Shown piece after piece: positions 53,531 through 63,948 of a stretch of 64,000 nt of DNA. The number at the start of each line of letters is the position of its first letter. Positions within the stretch are counted from its first letter, which is position 1. The notes beneath the pieces are model-generated. The model ran no database searches. It saw only the letters and a list, made by a program, of their open reading frames with translations, and had not been told where the DNA came from. The stretch spans positions 36,587,741 through 36,651,740 of the forward strand of contig CM041465.1 of assembly GCA_023213395.1 (NCBI GenBank). Reading direction: 5' to 3'. This stretch comes from Cycas panzhihuaensis. Taxonomy: Eukaryota > Cycadophyta. Made by a program: the position numbers and the translations under genes.

Positions 53531-54592
53531 TCATTGCACTTGTTGCCTATCCAGTGCCTGTATTGAGGACTCTGCTTGCTCGTTTTCTTCCACCATTGGC
53601 TTTATCATTAGCAGCACAAACTTCCTACAAGCATTAATTAATTTTTTCGCTTGTTGGGAAGATATGAGAGAAATCTTCTTATGTGGTTTTGATGCATTGA
53701 TCAGATATGATCTCCCGTCCTTAATGAGTCGAATCTTTCTCAGCCTCCTATGGTGAATTCCATCTCTATCATAGAGATATGCGCTGCCAAACACAACTTG
53801 ACAAACATCCAAAGGGACTACTTCACATTCAACTTCATCAATGAACTTTTCAGAAATTGCAAATTTAAACTTACATTGGTGAGTAACCTGCAACTCTGAA
53901 TCTTTTTGCAACCATCCAAGAGGATATGGTTTTGGATGTGCATGCATTTTAATCGGTTTCTTTACCAATGCTTCTGAGATTAAATTCTTTTGGCTTCCTC
54001 CATCAAAGGTGGCATCAACCATGCTTTGCTTCACTTGGATTCTTACCATGAAGAGCTCCTCTCTAATCTCTGGATCAACTTGCTGATGGTTATTTCCAGG
54101 ATCCACATTAGCTATGAGCATCAACTTCTCATTAGCTTCTTCAATGCCACAAACATTTTCATCACCTACAGAGTTAAGTAAAGTTTTACCTTCAGTTTTA
54201 ACTTTACCTTTCCCCTTGTTCTTGGGTCGTTTCTCTGGGTGTAGGAACCAACAGTCTTCTACGTTGTGGCCCGCTCGCTTGCAATGAGTACAAGTGATTT
54301 TGATTTGGGTGGTATTGGCTTGTTTCATCTTGCCAAAACCTCTAATGGATTGTTGTCCAACTTTACCTAGAAACTTCATTCCTCGGGTAGGTTTGTTGCT
54401 ACCTTCTGGCGGTGCAAACCTTTTCCTTTCGGCAAAAACCTTCTTATTCCTCTTTTCTATGGCAATCGCTTTCTTGCTGGCTTCATCGAGCGATTTGACT
54501 TCAAACAGTTGAAGTTCTTGCTGAATATGTTGGTGCAGTCCTCCAATATATTTCAGCATCATGTCTTTACCCAATAAAGAGATGCCCAACAC
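53531..54592 (-). CDS. Gypsy-3 gag C-terminus with zinc knuckle and protease
   Basis: 353 open codons, in the same frame as the gag piece at 54827-55159. The knuckle CTHCKRAGHNVEDC (residues 101-114) keeps all ligands. Protease motif MVDATFDGGSQKNLIS places the catalytic Asp at residue 197. It then continues through CEVVPLDVCQVVFGSAYLYDRD. The first Met is internal to the ancestral gag, so the true start is upstream. Confidence 0.87.
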   Translation of the reverse strand: MLGISLLGKDMMLKYIGGLHQHIQQELQLFEVKSLDEASKKAIAIEKRNKKVFAERKRFAPPEGSNKPTRGMKFLGKVGQQSIRGFGKMKQANTTQIKITCTHCKRAGHNVEDCWFLHPEKRPKNKGKGKVKTEGKTLLNSVGDENVCGIEEANEKLMLIANVDPGNNHQQVDPEIREELFMVRIQVKQSMVDATFDGGSQKNLISEALVKKPIKMHAHPKPYPLGWLQKDSELQVTHQCKFKFAISEKFIDEVECEVVPLDVCQVVFGSAYLYDRDGIHHRRLRKIRLIKDGRSYLINASKPHKKISLISSQQAKKLINACRKFVLLMIKPMVEENEQAESSIQALDRQQVQ

Positions 54593-55159
54593 AACAGCTT
54601 GCTTTTGGAATTCTGTTATATAATCTTGGACATTTTGGCCTCTTTCCTGTCGGTAATATTGCCATTTAATCCTTTGTTGCTCTTCATATCCAATATGATA
54701 GAATTGCTTCTTTATGAGGATTTTAAACTGTTGCCAAGTGATTTCATTTACATTATGGGATTTAAGGTATGCATTCCACCAAACTAATGCATGTTTAGAT
54801 AATTTTAACCTAGCAAAAGTTATTTTCTACTGGTTTTTATACCTATAAACGGAAAAATAAGTTTCTAGTTGGTCCAACCAACTATCTAATTTTTCAGCAT
54901 CCAACGTTCCATCATAGATGGGCAATTCAAGTTTTGCCTCTACCTTGAATGGATGTGTGAATACTGCCGCATTGTCATCTTCTTCATTTTCTTGTTGGTC
55001 TTCTACGAGCTCTTCATTCATGTCTTCTTTTATCGGTTCTTCTTCTTCCTTCTTTACGCATTTGACTGTTGAAGAAGAAGTTGCAACTAACTGCGCCACA
55101 AGTTGGGTTAGCCTGTCGAGGTTTTGCTCCATTTTCACGAACCTTTCTTCCATTTTCAT
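54593..55159 (-). pseudogene. Gypsy-3 gag N-terminal and capsid part
   Basis: Starts MKMEERFVKMEQNLDRL, a coiled-coil-like N-terminus with an acidic stretch, then FKVEAKLELPIYDGTLDAEKL. One amber stop follows YKN-Q (54827-54829). Beyond it the same frame gives KHALVWWNAYL and WQQFKILIKKQFYHIGY, the gag capsid signature, and joins the next segment without a shift. This is a single-codon lesion in an otherwise open gag-PR. Confidence 0.85.
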
Positions 55160-55361
55160 TAGAATCGACCATCTTCCTTTGCTGTTTTCTTTCTCTCTCC
55201 AGAGGCTCGGTTAAAGGTTCACCCGTTAACAAACATTGATATCTGGTTTTCATAAAAACTTCTAACAATGAAAGCAAGAAGTTTTTTTTTTTTTTTTTTC
55301 CTTTTATTTTCTTTCTTTTTTTCTTTAAAATCCCTAAGATCCCAAGGGTTTCAAGAAACTA

Positions 55362-55373
55362 GCTCTGATACCA
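55362..55373 (-). other. Gypsy-3 primer-binding site
   Basis: Perfect TGGTATCAGAGC on the minus strand, seven bases inside the 5' LTR. Confidence 0.92.
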
Positions 55374-55380
55374 AAAATAT

Positions 55381-56616
55381 TGATCTGAATCTTGAATGGG
55401 AAAGTGAAAACTTTAACCAATTGAAACAAAATCTAGAACAATTTACATATTATTACATAGAATTAGAAATATTTAGAATTTTCTTACAAAACTCCTTTGT
55501 TTGTGCTCTGTTGAGCATGCAAGGGACTGCTACAGCATTTTGGGAGAAAAAAAATGAGAGTTGGGCGCTCCTTGAGCTGTTGCTCATTCACTGGAACCTC
55601 CGTCTGGAAGTCTGCAAAATCGTTTTTGGTCTTTTGTTACAAAAAACCCCGTTTTGGTGAAGAAGAATTGGCTAGCGTCTCTTTTTGGGACTGCTGCTTT
55701 TGCTATCTTCTCCACTTAGCTGCATCTACGATTTTCCGGGCTCTTTCAAGATCCCCGTAACAGATTTATTTTGCTGCGTTTTCCGTCTTTTTCTCCCAAT
55801 GCAGATTTTACTCTTGGAGCTGTTCATTTTCCAAGAAAACAATTTTTCTCGAAGCTTTCTCGAATCTTGCTCCATGCTGCGTCTAGGGCTGTAGCATCCT
55901 CTTGTTCCTGTCAAAAATCTTTGTCGAGATCCCCCGAATTCCTCTCCAGAAATTCGCTTAAAAGCGTTTTCATTTGGGGCTATTTTTTCCGTTTTTCCGT
56001 TTTCTAACGGGTTTCAAAATGGCTTGTTAAATCTTGGAAAAATTCTTTTATTTTGGAGTTTTTCCTCTTTGAATGCGTAGAGGACATGTGTGCGCACTCT
56101 CTCCTCAAATTTCATGTCAAACGGTTTCCATTTGTGCCGCCAAACCATTTCCATTTTTGTTAATTTTCCGTTTTTTGACTTTTGTGTAGCAGTCTCTGCA
56201 GTTGCGTGCGATCTCAGTAGTTGCATAGCGATTTCCATGAAGCGTAGCAATTCTGCGATTCTGGCGTAGCGATCTCTGCAGATTACGTAGTAGTTCGTAG
56301 CGACTGTGGTAGCTCCATAGCATCCCGTAGTAGCTCCGTAGCAGCCGTAGCACTTGTGTAACACCTTGGTAGCAGTGATAGCACCTTAGTAGCACCTTGG
56401 TAGCAATTATAGCACCTTAGTAGCACCTTGGTAGCAGTTATAGCACCTTAGTAGCACATTTTTGCACTTGTAGAAATACATTTTTTAAGCCTTTTAAAGG
56501 CATATTTCTACTAAATGAAGACCATTAAGCCTTTTTAAGGCAATTTTCTACTACATAAAGACCATTTACATGAAAAAAAAAGTATTTAGAGTATTTTAAA
56601 GATCCGAAATGGATCA
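55381..56616 (-). repeat. Gypsy-3 5' LTR
   Basis: 1236 bp, aligns to 49438-50657, with the same internal TAGCACCTTGG repeat at about 56290-56475. Followed by GGTTC. Confidence 0.93.
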
Positions 56617-56621
56617 GGTTC

Positions 56622-56894
56622 CCTCTAGAAAATGGCAACCCAAAGGCCAAAATTACAGCAGCCAAGTCTTTGGGCCTGATGCTTAAGAATGAGCCCATCA
56701 TTCCCTTTAAATATGCAGCCAAAACCCTAGGTTAAAGCTCAACCAAAATTTGTCTGGAAGTTAGCCAGAAAAGAGGCTTTAAGTTGACTAAACTTATTGC
56801 TAGAAGTTGACTAGAAATAAGGATTTTTCGGTCTTATTTAAGTCAGCCAGATCCTCCCTAATGTTTTGACCAGATAGGGACAAGGAATGCTTCA
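56622..56894 (-). repeat. Gypsy-2 5' LTR, outer part
   Basis: Resumes the LTR after Gypsy-3 and aligns with about 31540-31813. Ends CTTCA (TGAAG on the minus strand), then the CATAC duplication. Confidence 0.9.
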
Positions 56895-57047
56895 CATACC
56901 TCTAACTGTGACCATAAGACTTGGTTGTACCTTTGATTTTGACCATAAGACCCATTGATACCTTTGTTTGCTATCCTAGTGCTAGATTATGCTCTCTCAA
57001 AACCATAATTCTTCCTTTGATCATACTATTTACACACATTTTTCTTG

Positions 57048-58824
57048 TCACAAAACTGTCAAAATTTCAAAATATTCGTTCATTTCATTCTCCCCCAAAA
57101 TTTTGAACTCAGGGCTTCTTTGAACTCTGTCCTTGTTGTTCTCCCAAAACTTCTTTAACTTTTTTCTGGCCTCCTTTAATTTTGTTTTGTAATCTTCCTT
57201 TTCAAATATATGGGGTTTGGTCACATTATTAAGTGTGGTGGCACCCATCCCTTTGATCAGACGAAATCATACAAAATCAAAACATTTTGTTATGCTTCTA
57301 ATTACTTCATATTAGGTAACTCTATTGTTTGCAATTGTGCAATCCTCGTATAGAGCTTTTTGTTGATGGCTTGTGTGGTTTTGAACTCTATTTTTAATGC
57401 CCCAATTTTACTTCAGAGTTGATCATATTCATTTGATTCTTCATCTCACTTGAACATCCAAGCTCCTAATTTAACAATGATTTCCTTCAAATCATCTAGA
57501 ATTTGCAAACCAAATTTCTCTAAATATGACCATATAGGCATCGATTTTTGAAACATCATCCATCTAATCTAAAATGAATTTAGTTAAAATTCTAGTTTCT
57601 CTTCTACCAAAATAGTTTTATTCTAGGTTACTCGAAGTTCATCCTTCACTTAAGCTATACATTCCAAGTCTGGTGGTGTTTTTCATGACCTACTTTCCAA
57701 CACATTTACTAACTATCGCGTGACTTGACCCAGGAAGAATGTTCTCCATGGGGAGACATATTGAGCATCACACGGCATTGGATTCAATCCCTCTTCCAAA
57801 ATTTTTTCATCGCAAGACAACTCAATCTTTGTCGGTTCTTGCATTAACTGTTCCATTATTTGTTGCTTTATTTTCAATGTTGCTAATTTCATGTGATGTT
57901 CCTTACTTTGCTCTATTTTTTCTTTGAGATGAATAACTTTGGGTTCATGAGTTTGTTCTGCTTCTACCCTAACCTGTTCTTCTGTATTTAGTTGTAATTC
58001 TTCCTCTCCTTCTAGTTTTCCTTCAGCTTTTCTTTTTCCTTCTTTCTTTCTTCATTTCTTTTTTGCTTTCCAGTCCTTATCTGTGAGGTCGCCTCTTCTC
58101 GCATTTCTTTCTCTAAGCTACTGACTACTCTACTCGGAGAGGATGTTCTTATTGCCTTCTATCATTTGTGTTGAAGCCAAATTTTGTTAAGGTCCTTTAC
58201 TTGAACCAACTGCCAAGATTTTTGTGTATTAGCATTTTCTCTATTGAAAACTTTGGTCCATTTCACTAATTTCAATTATTTGACCTCAAGAATTGATAAC
58301 TAAATGTTAATCCATTGAGAAAACAATAGCCCTTATAATAATGTAGTTTGAAAGAACATCATAGATTGTCCAACATTCTCAACTCTTTCTAGGTTCTTCT
58401 AAAATCTCTTAGAAATAAATTCAACCCAGTTAAATTTCTCACATTTTGATACACAGTAGCATGGAACAGAGGTTGGTGGGTACAAAAGAATTCTTTTGTT
58501 CCAAAATTACTCTGGTAAATTGGAAGTAGGCTATCCATTGCATTTCTTCTGACCAAATTCCTATGATGTTTATGTTAAACTCAAAATTTCATCCACATTT
58601 TCTCCTATTTGCTTAGTTGCTTGATCTTGCGGTATTTGTTTGTCCCATGGCATTTTAGCACTATTGTTCGGAAATCCTATTAAACTGAAGATCGCTTTTG
58701 CTAAAAAATGGATGTTTGAAATGCTACCACCATTGTCGTTAGAGTTAAAAACTTCATGGAAATTAGGAAGATGGTTGTAGAAACAAATTGTGATAGTGCT
58801 ACTGCGGTTAAAATTTTCTTTCAT
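57048..58824 (-). pseudogene. Decayed coding-like region of unknown family
   Basis: Not recognised. Reading the minus strand with a few frame changes gives protein-like sequence: a first part ending HFLAKAIFSLIGFPNN (58570-58824), a middle part with FFCTHQPLFHATVY, and a long Lys/Glu-rich, coiled-coil-like stretch at 57720-58110 (LQLNTEEQVRVEAEQTH, KEKIEQSKEHHMKLATLKIK). More charged helices follow at 57048-57248 (KTKLKEARKKLKKFWENN). No retroviral motif is seen. It could be a transposon accessory ORF, a gag-like protein or a host pseudogene. Confidence 0.4.
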
Positions 58825-59051
58825 GAATCTTTAGGTTGCATCTTCTGCGATTTTGTACGAATACGATTTTCGTATGTCTCTTAGAAGTTAATATTCACCT
58901 GGGGAAGGTCTTCAAAGTACGCAATTTTTCGTTAATTGTTTAATGCGATCACCCTCTTGATTTCTTACTGATATAAAAAAGACTATTATCTTTGATTTAA
59001 TATAAGGAAGTTGTCACATCATGAATCTGTATGCAAAAAAGGTGATGGGAG
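58825..59051. other. Short spacer before Copia-5
   Basis: No feature seen except the GGGAG target duplication at 59047-59051. Confidence 0.5.
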
Positions 59052-59437
59052 TGTTAAGAGTATAATGTTTAATGTTATATGTGGCTAAGTAAAGTGTGTT
59101 TTATAGTCCTAAGTATTAGGGTCTAGGAGTCATTTATTATTATAATATTATGTGTGAAGATAGAAGCCCATTGGTTAGTTAGTTGGTGTAATGTCATTGG
59201 TTAAGTTAGATGTAATTGTCCCACATGCATTACATCTCTTGTATGTCCTCCTACCTATTTTGTATATAAAGATGGTTGAGGTAGTGTATGTAATCAAGTC
59301 ATCATCAAGGCTCATGTTGAGTCTATGGTGCTTTGGTGTTCTAATGTATTATGATTCTGTTGAGTTAATATACTTTGATCTTTGCTCATTGATATGTTGA
59401 TGTTGGTGATGAATGTTTTCCATGTTATAATCTAACA
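59052..59437 (+). repeat. Copia-5 5' LTR
   Basis: 386 bp, TGTTAAGAG...TAATCTAACA. A TATA-like TGTATATAAAG is near 59261. The 3' copy has about 12 extra bases near its start (GGGTCAATAGTC). Confidence 0.95.
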
Positions 59438-59449
59438 TGGTATTAGAGC
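59438..59449 (+). other. Copia-5 primer-binding site
   Basis: TGGTATTAGAGC directly after the LTR, one mismatch to the tRNA-Met complement, identical to the LTR-A site. Confidence 0.9.
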
Positions 59450-62085
59450 AGGTTGCATGTCAAGGATGTTGTTTTGTAGGTTTGCCAAGTTTTTAATTAA
59501 AGTGAAAGTGACTCCACTAAGTTGTTGCTGGATTGAGGATTTGAATGGGAAGGAAAGTCTTAAGGACATCCTTATTGCAAGATGCGCCCAATGTTGTCAC
59601 AAGATGAAATGTTTATCAGGTAATACTGTTCCCACTCTATTATGTAAAGAAAATGCTAGTCATTGAATTTTGGGCAATGAGAATTAAGGCTTTGTACTTG
59701 CTCTTAAGATTTGCTTTGAAAAATATTGAGGATTTAATTTACAAGTTCACGAAGTCTATTTCTCTGAAAAATAAATATTGCCAGAGTGAAATCCTTGCTA
59801 CTGCATGATTACTTGTCTATATCACTCCCTATAAGAGGGAGAGGCTATGATAAGGGCCAAGGGTTGCACAATAAGATATGACCTGTTGAGATAAAACCCT
59901 ATCATCAAGGGTTTGATAATTTTCTACCAAGTTGTTCTGTGGTGACTTTCACATCTGTGACTTATGTCTTTGGTCCACTTTGGTCAACAAACTTGTTCAT
60001 GACCTTATGAACTGTCACTTGTGAGGTTGTATATGCATCTTTGCTTCCATTGTTGAGTTAGCCATTGAAGTTGGGTGTGGGAGAAACATTACATAAAGAG
60101 CAAATCAAGCAGTTTATACCAAAGAGATTAAAGAGACAGCAATCAGATTTACATAAAGAATCTAGTTGGATATAGAAGAAAAGCTGCCATATCTGAAGAG
60201 GTGTCAATGTCTTGCATGAATAGAGAAAGGGTGAAAAGAATGAACTTGATAACTATCCGTAGAAGACTTGAGACACCGGTTGTTCGTGGAGTCTGTCTGA
60301 AAGTTATGATCCTCTGTTGAGTTCATGTTGCTCCTCCATCAATTTCTTGCTCTCTGTTGTCTGCTTAAAGCTTAGCAACCCCAGTCACCTTATCGTTATT
60401 TAGAATTCATTCCATTCATTCCTATTTTGAGAAGAGGCCACCTTTGCTCCATATACTAGTTGCCTCTGAGTTCGCTGGAAAATTGGGATTTGGAGTACAC
60501 AGTAAGAACTAAATAGACATGAGGACTCCCTCATAGAATTGCTCCTATCAACATAAATATTTGGCCATTCTAAGTGAATCTCAAGAGCCTTCCCTAACTC
60601 TTGAGATCTATCCTCAAAACAGGGACCTACTATACATCATTTTGTGCTCTTGCCAGGTCTTGAGAAAGAGCCTGCACTTGCGCTGTCAAGTCTTGCCTCA
60701 AAGCACTCATCTTTTGAGCATTAGCTCATAATTGCATAACCTCGATTTTTAGGGGCTTAGATGCCTGCAAATCTACTTCCAAGACTTCTCATATAATTCC
60801 CTGACTTAGAATTCTTTGTCAGCTTGTACCTAAGTGAACAAACTTGGAGGTCCTTAGATCGAAACCAATGAATCTACTATTCGAGAGAACAATTTGGCAG
60901 GGATGGTAAATGTCTCAAGCAAAGATTGGCAACTTATCCAGATATTCTCAATCGCCTCAATGCAAGAGAACTCATAATACTCTCATATGTGTGTGCCCTT
61001 TTCTATAGGATCTCTTCAGTTAACCAGGGATGGAAAGAATTCTACTGTGAGAAATGGGAACAACATATGCTCTACGCTAGAACGTTTTCAACAACGTTGG
61101 TTGGCATTCTGGGGTTGGACTGTAGGCAAACGAGCAATTCCAAAGGAAATGGCAGTCGGTTATGAAGCAACAGTGTAGATGAATTTCCTTCTGCGGGAGG
61201 CTACTCATGGCTGCAACTTTCTTCATCATTTCCCGTCATCACTTCAATAGGGTTTCTTTACGATTGGAATAGGGACTTGCAGCTATGATGGCATAGAGCC
61301 ACGAGGAGGAACACCAGTGCTACCAACCGTGGTGAAGCGTTATAGCCCCGTACCTACAGCAGCTCCAAAAGATCGATCCACGAATCTTCCTCTGGATTAG
61401 TCTGATCACTATCCGCACACAATCAAGAGAGAACAATCGATTGGAGACCCTCATCAGCGCACACTGAACTCCGGTCTTACGAGAACGGCGAGAGCTATGC
61501 CACAGGCGTGTTTAGAAACTCCATACTCTTCAAACAACGAAGATCCATGCAGTCGCAGCTTGGTTGTAGATGATAGCCATTCGACCCTCCTCTGAGTCCT
61601 TCAACTTTGCTCGTCATTGACAGACTTCATATTTTCTTCGAAGCTTGGGTGGAATTAAATTAGAGTGAATACGTTAGTTGGGTCCGCAACGGAACCAACA
61701 AGGAGAACTTCGTCCCCTTTGATCATATTAAGGCGTGGTTGGTATGTTTAAATATTATTTTGTTTAAAGATTATTGCCCTTGTGTTGGTCCATTAAAGTG
61801 TTTTTATTTCTTCAAAGTGAATATGATTCTTTTGTTGGTTATGAAGTAATGGTGATATAAATTGATTACTTTTCTACATTGATGGGTAAGTAAAGGAAGA
61901 CTTCAATCAAATTTGACTGATAGTAAGAGAAGAAGGACAAATAATTTGGTAGAGAGATTCGAGTTGTCATGACTATGAAGTCATAAATTTTGGGTAATTC
62001 TCTCTTGTTCAACTTAGCCATACAATATAGAGTTAAGTGAAATCATTACCTTTGTAGCAGAGAAAAAGGAGTTTTGGGTAACAGA
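59450..62085. other. Copia-5 internal, unexplained 2.6 kb before gag
   Basis: No known domain is recognised. Small open stretches occur at 59457-59666 and 60926-61178 (plus). A minus-strand stretch near 60630-60780 reads as a coiled coil (MSALRQDLTAQVQALSQDL). At 61685-61697 the plus strand has CCGCAACGGAACC next to AACA, close to the complement of the Gypsy-1 primer site, so part of it may be a decayed gypsy insertion. It could equally be leader or captured DNA. Confidence 0.45.
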
Positions 62086-62893
62086 CACCAACATTGTCTT
62101 GCCTAAATATGTTGGAGTTAACTTTCGAATATGGAAAATTAAAATGGAATGTGTTTTTAGAATAGAAGGATTATGAAATATTGTGCTTGGAAAAGTTTTA
62201 ATTATTGAAGAATGGGAGGTAACCTTCAAAAGGAAAAATAGGGTAGTCGACGCAATGGTTGCAGCTTTCGACAAGGAGAACCTTCATCCTTCATATCACT
62301 TTCTTGTTTGAACTCTTCAAAATATTGACTCAGCTAAAGACGCCTAGAATTTGCTAGCAGAAGTACATAAAAAGGGTCTTGAAGAAGTGCAAAAGAGCAT
62401 CAGAAGGACAAGGAACCAAAGGAAGAAGTTGGAGAGGAAAGCGAAAAATCAGCATGATTCCGGTAAGGTTAATCCACACATAGACTCAAAAGATATTCCT
62501 AAAGCAAATAGAAAGAAATCTAATGATCTTTTCTCCAAATCTGATGAAGGTTTGAATTCATCAAATGTTCTGAGTCTCACTAAGATTGCAGGAAAGCCTA
62601 CATTTGGGACTACTGAAAGAGCAGAAGTTGAAGAATTTGAACCTCAATCTTTGCAGGTAATACTTCATGGAGACACATGCACCCTGACAGAAGGTATGAG
62701 CAATATTATCCTAGTTTGTGTTGACAGATTTGTAGCCAGGATTCAAATGATGTCAGGATATACAATGATATGCACATATTGGAGACTGTTTATGATCACA
62801 CTCAATTCAGTCACATCTTCTATTTTTATCTTTGAAAGAATCAAAATTGTGACAGCATATCTTACAACAACACTAGAAAGTTCTTTTAAATAA
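62086..62893 (+). pseudogene. Copia-5 gag-like remnant and following ORF
   Basis: In one plus frame, LPKYVGVNFRIWKIKMEC starts the typical copia gag. VVDAMVAAFDKENLHPSYHF and SAKDA-stop-NLLAEVHKKG follow, with stops where Trp or other codons are expected. From 62351 the frame is open for 180 codons: a Lys/Arg-rich helix (KSIRRTRNQRKKLERKAKN) and a Ser-rich part that do not resemble a gag nucleocapsid or protease. No zinc knuckle is visible. Whether the open part was ever translated is unknown. Confidence 0.6.
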
Positions 62894-63084
62894 AGAAGGA
62901 ACATAGGCAAGATACTATATGATCAAAATCTTGTCTCTCAAGACCATAGTATGTTTTGGATAGGCTACTTAATCATGAGGTTCAATCATATTAAAATAAT
63001 GTTCCATCTTTATATAGCCTTAATCGAAAAATTTGTGCATGTAGTTGTTATGAGAATCTTAATCATCTTGGTACAAAGAATTTT

Positions 63085-63543
63085 TTGGGTAACATAGAGA
63101 GGACAAGGCATCTTGTTAGTTCTGCACATGTACAGGTGAAGTTAGGAAAGGGATCATTGTTGCTCATTTTCTTTCAACGAGGTGATTATTGGTTCAACAA
63201 GTCAATCATTTTAGTAGACTTGGAGACAACTAAGGAGGAATCTACTTGCTTCATGGAGTTGAAATCACATGTAATCATATTTAATCCAGGAAGACCACAC
63301 CTTCACTGGGAACACACAAGAAGATTCATCAGACAGGAAATAGGAGGCAGCATAGCAGACAAGACATACGGGCTTTACAGTGTTTTGGTTGAAGACAAAG
63401 CATATGACACCATCTTCAGAAAAATTCCAAGACTCAGGAAATGGAAGTTCAAACAACACCTTAAAGTCAAGTCAAGTCCTATGTTAGTTGTGTCAGTCTT
63501 ACAGGTTGTCCTTAGTTATTGTGGTTTCAACATTAAATATTAA
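63085..63543 (+). CDS. Unrecognised 152-codon ORF ending at the Copia-5 PPT
   Basis: Open from ATG 63085 to TAA 63541-63543, directly before the PPT and 3' LTR. The sequence (VQVKLGKGSLLLIFF, HLHWEHTRRFIRQEIGG, FRKIPRLRKWKFKQHLKV) is basic and shows no RNase H, integrase or protease motif that I know. In a copia element this position should hold the RNase H C-terminus. It may be a non-copia insert, a captured host fragment or a strongly diverged reading. A single ATG-to-stop frame of this length in AT-rich DNA is weak evidence for a gene. Confidence 0.35.
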   Translation: MGNIERTRHLVSSAHVQVKLGKGSLLLIFFQRGDYWFNKSIILVDLETTKEESTCFMELKSHVIIFNPGRPHLHWEHTRRFIRQEIGGSIADKTYGLYSVLVEDKAYDTIFRKIPRLRKWKFKQHLKVKSSPMLVVSVLQVVLSYCGFNIKY

Positions 63544-63550
63544 GGGGAGG

Positions 63551-63948
63551 TGTTAGAGTATAATGTTTAATGTTACATGTGGCTAAGTAAAGTGTGTCTT
63601 AGGGTCAATAGTCATAGTCCTAAGTATTAAGGTCTAAGAGTCATTTATTATTATAATATTATGTGGAAAGATAGAAACTCATTGGTTAGTTAGTTGGTGT
63701 AATGTCATTAGTTAGGTTAGAGGTAATTGTCCCACATGCATTACATCTCTTGTATGTCCTTCCACCTATTTTATATATACAGATGGTTGAGGTAGTGTAT
63801 GTAATCAAGTTATCATCAATGCTCATGTTGAGTCTATGGTGCTTTGGAGTTCTAATGTATTATGATTATGTTGAGTTAATATACTTTGATCTTTGCTCAT
63901 TGATATGTTGATGTTGGTGATGAATGCTTTCCATGTTATAATCTAACA
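63551..63948 (+). repeat. Copia-5 3' LTR
   Basis: 398 bp, preceded by PPT AAGGGGAGG and followed by the GGGAG duplication. Confidence 0.95.

Larger units (their letters stand above)
49438..56616 (-). mobile_element. Gypsy-3: near-complete Ty3/gypsy element
   Basis: LTRs 49438-50657 and 55381-56616 (about 1.2 kb each), with a perfect GGTTC duplication (49433-49437, 56617-56621). PBS (minus) is a perfect TGGTATCAGAGC at 55362-55373, and the purine tract before the 3' LTR is the complement of 50658-50672. Minus-strand order is gag, PR, RT, RNase H, IN. Few lesions separate it from an open frame, so it is relatively young. Confidence 0.95.
31338..56894 (-). mobile_element. Gypsy-2: chromodomain Ty3/gypsy element carrying three nested insertions
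   Basis: 3' LTR 31338-31813; 5' LTR 49234-49437 plus 56622-56894. The CATAC duplication is perfect (31333-31337, 56895-56899). PBS TGGTATCAAAGC (minus) is at 49220-49231, and the purine tract is the complement of AGTCCTTCCCCCCTG at 31814-31828. Minus-strand order is gag, PR, RT, RNase H, IN, chromodomain. After removing Copia-2, Copia-3 and Gypsy-3 about 5.6 kb remain. Mutations in the RT active site and gag knuckle show that it is dead. Confidence 0.93.
59052..63948 (+). mobile_element. Copia-5: LTR element with gag remnant and no recognisable pol
   Basis: LTRs 59052-59437 and 63551-63948 are closely similar, with TG...CA ends and a perfect GGGAG duplication (59047-59051, 63949-63953). PBS TGGTATTAGAGC is at 59438-59449, PPT AAGGGGAGG at 63542-63550. 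Inside, only a copia gag start at about 62100-62300 is recognisable; PR, IN, RT and RNase H motifs are absent. It is therefore non-autonomous, with 2.6 kb of unexplained sequence before gag and unknown ORFs after it. Confidence 0.92.
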
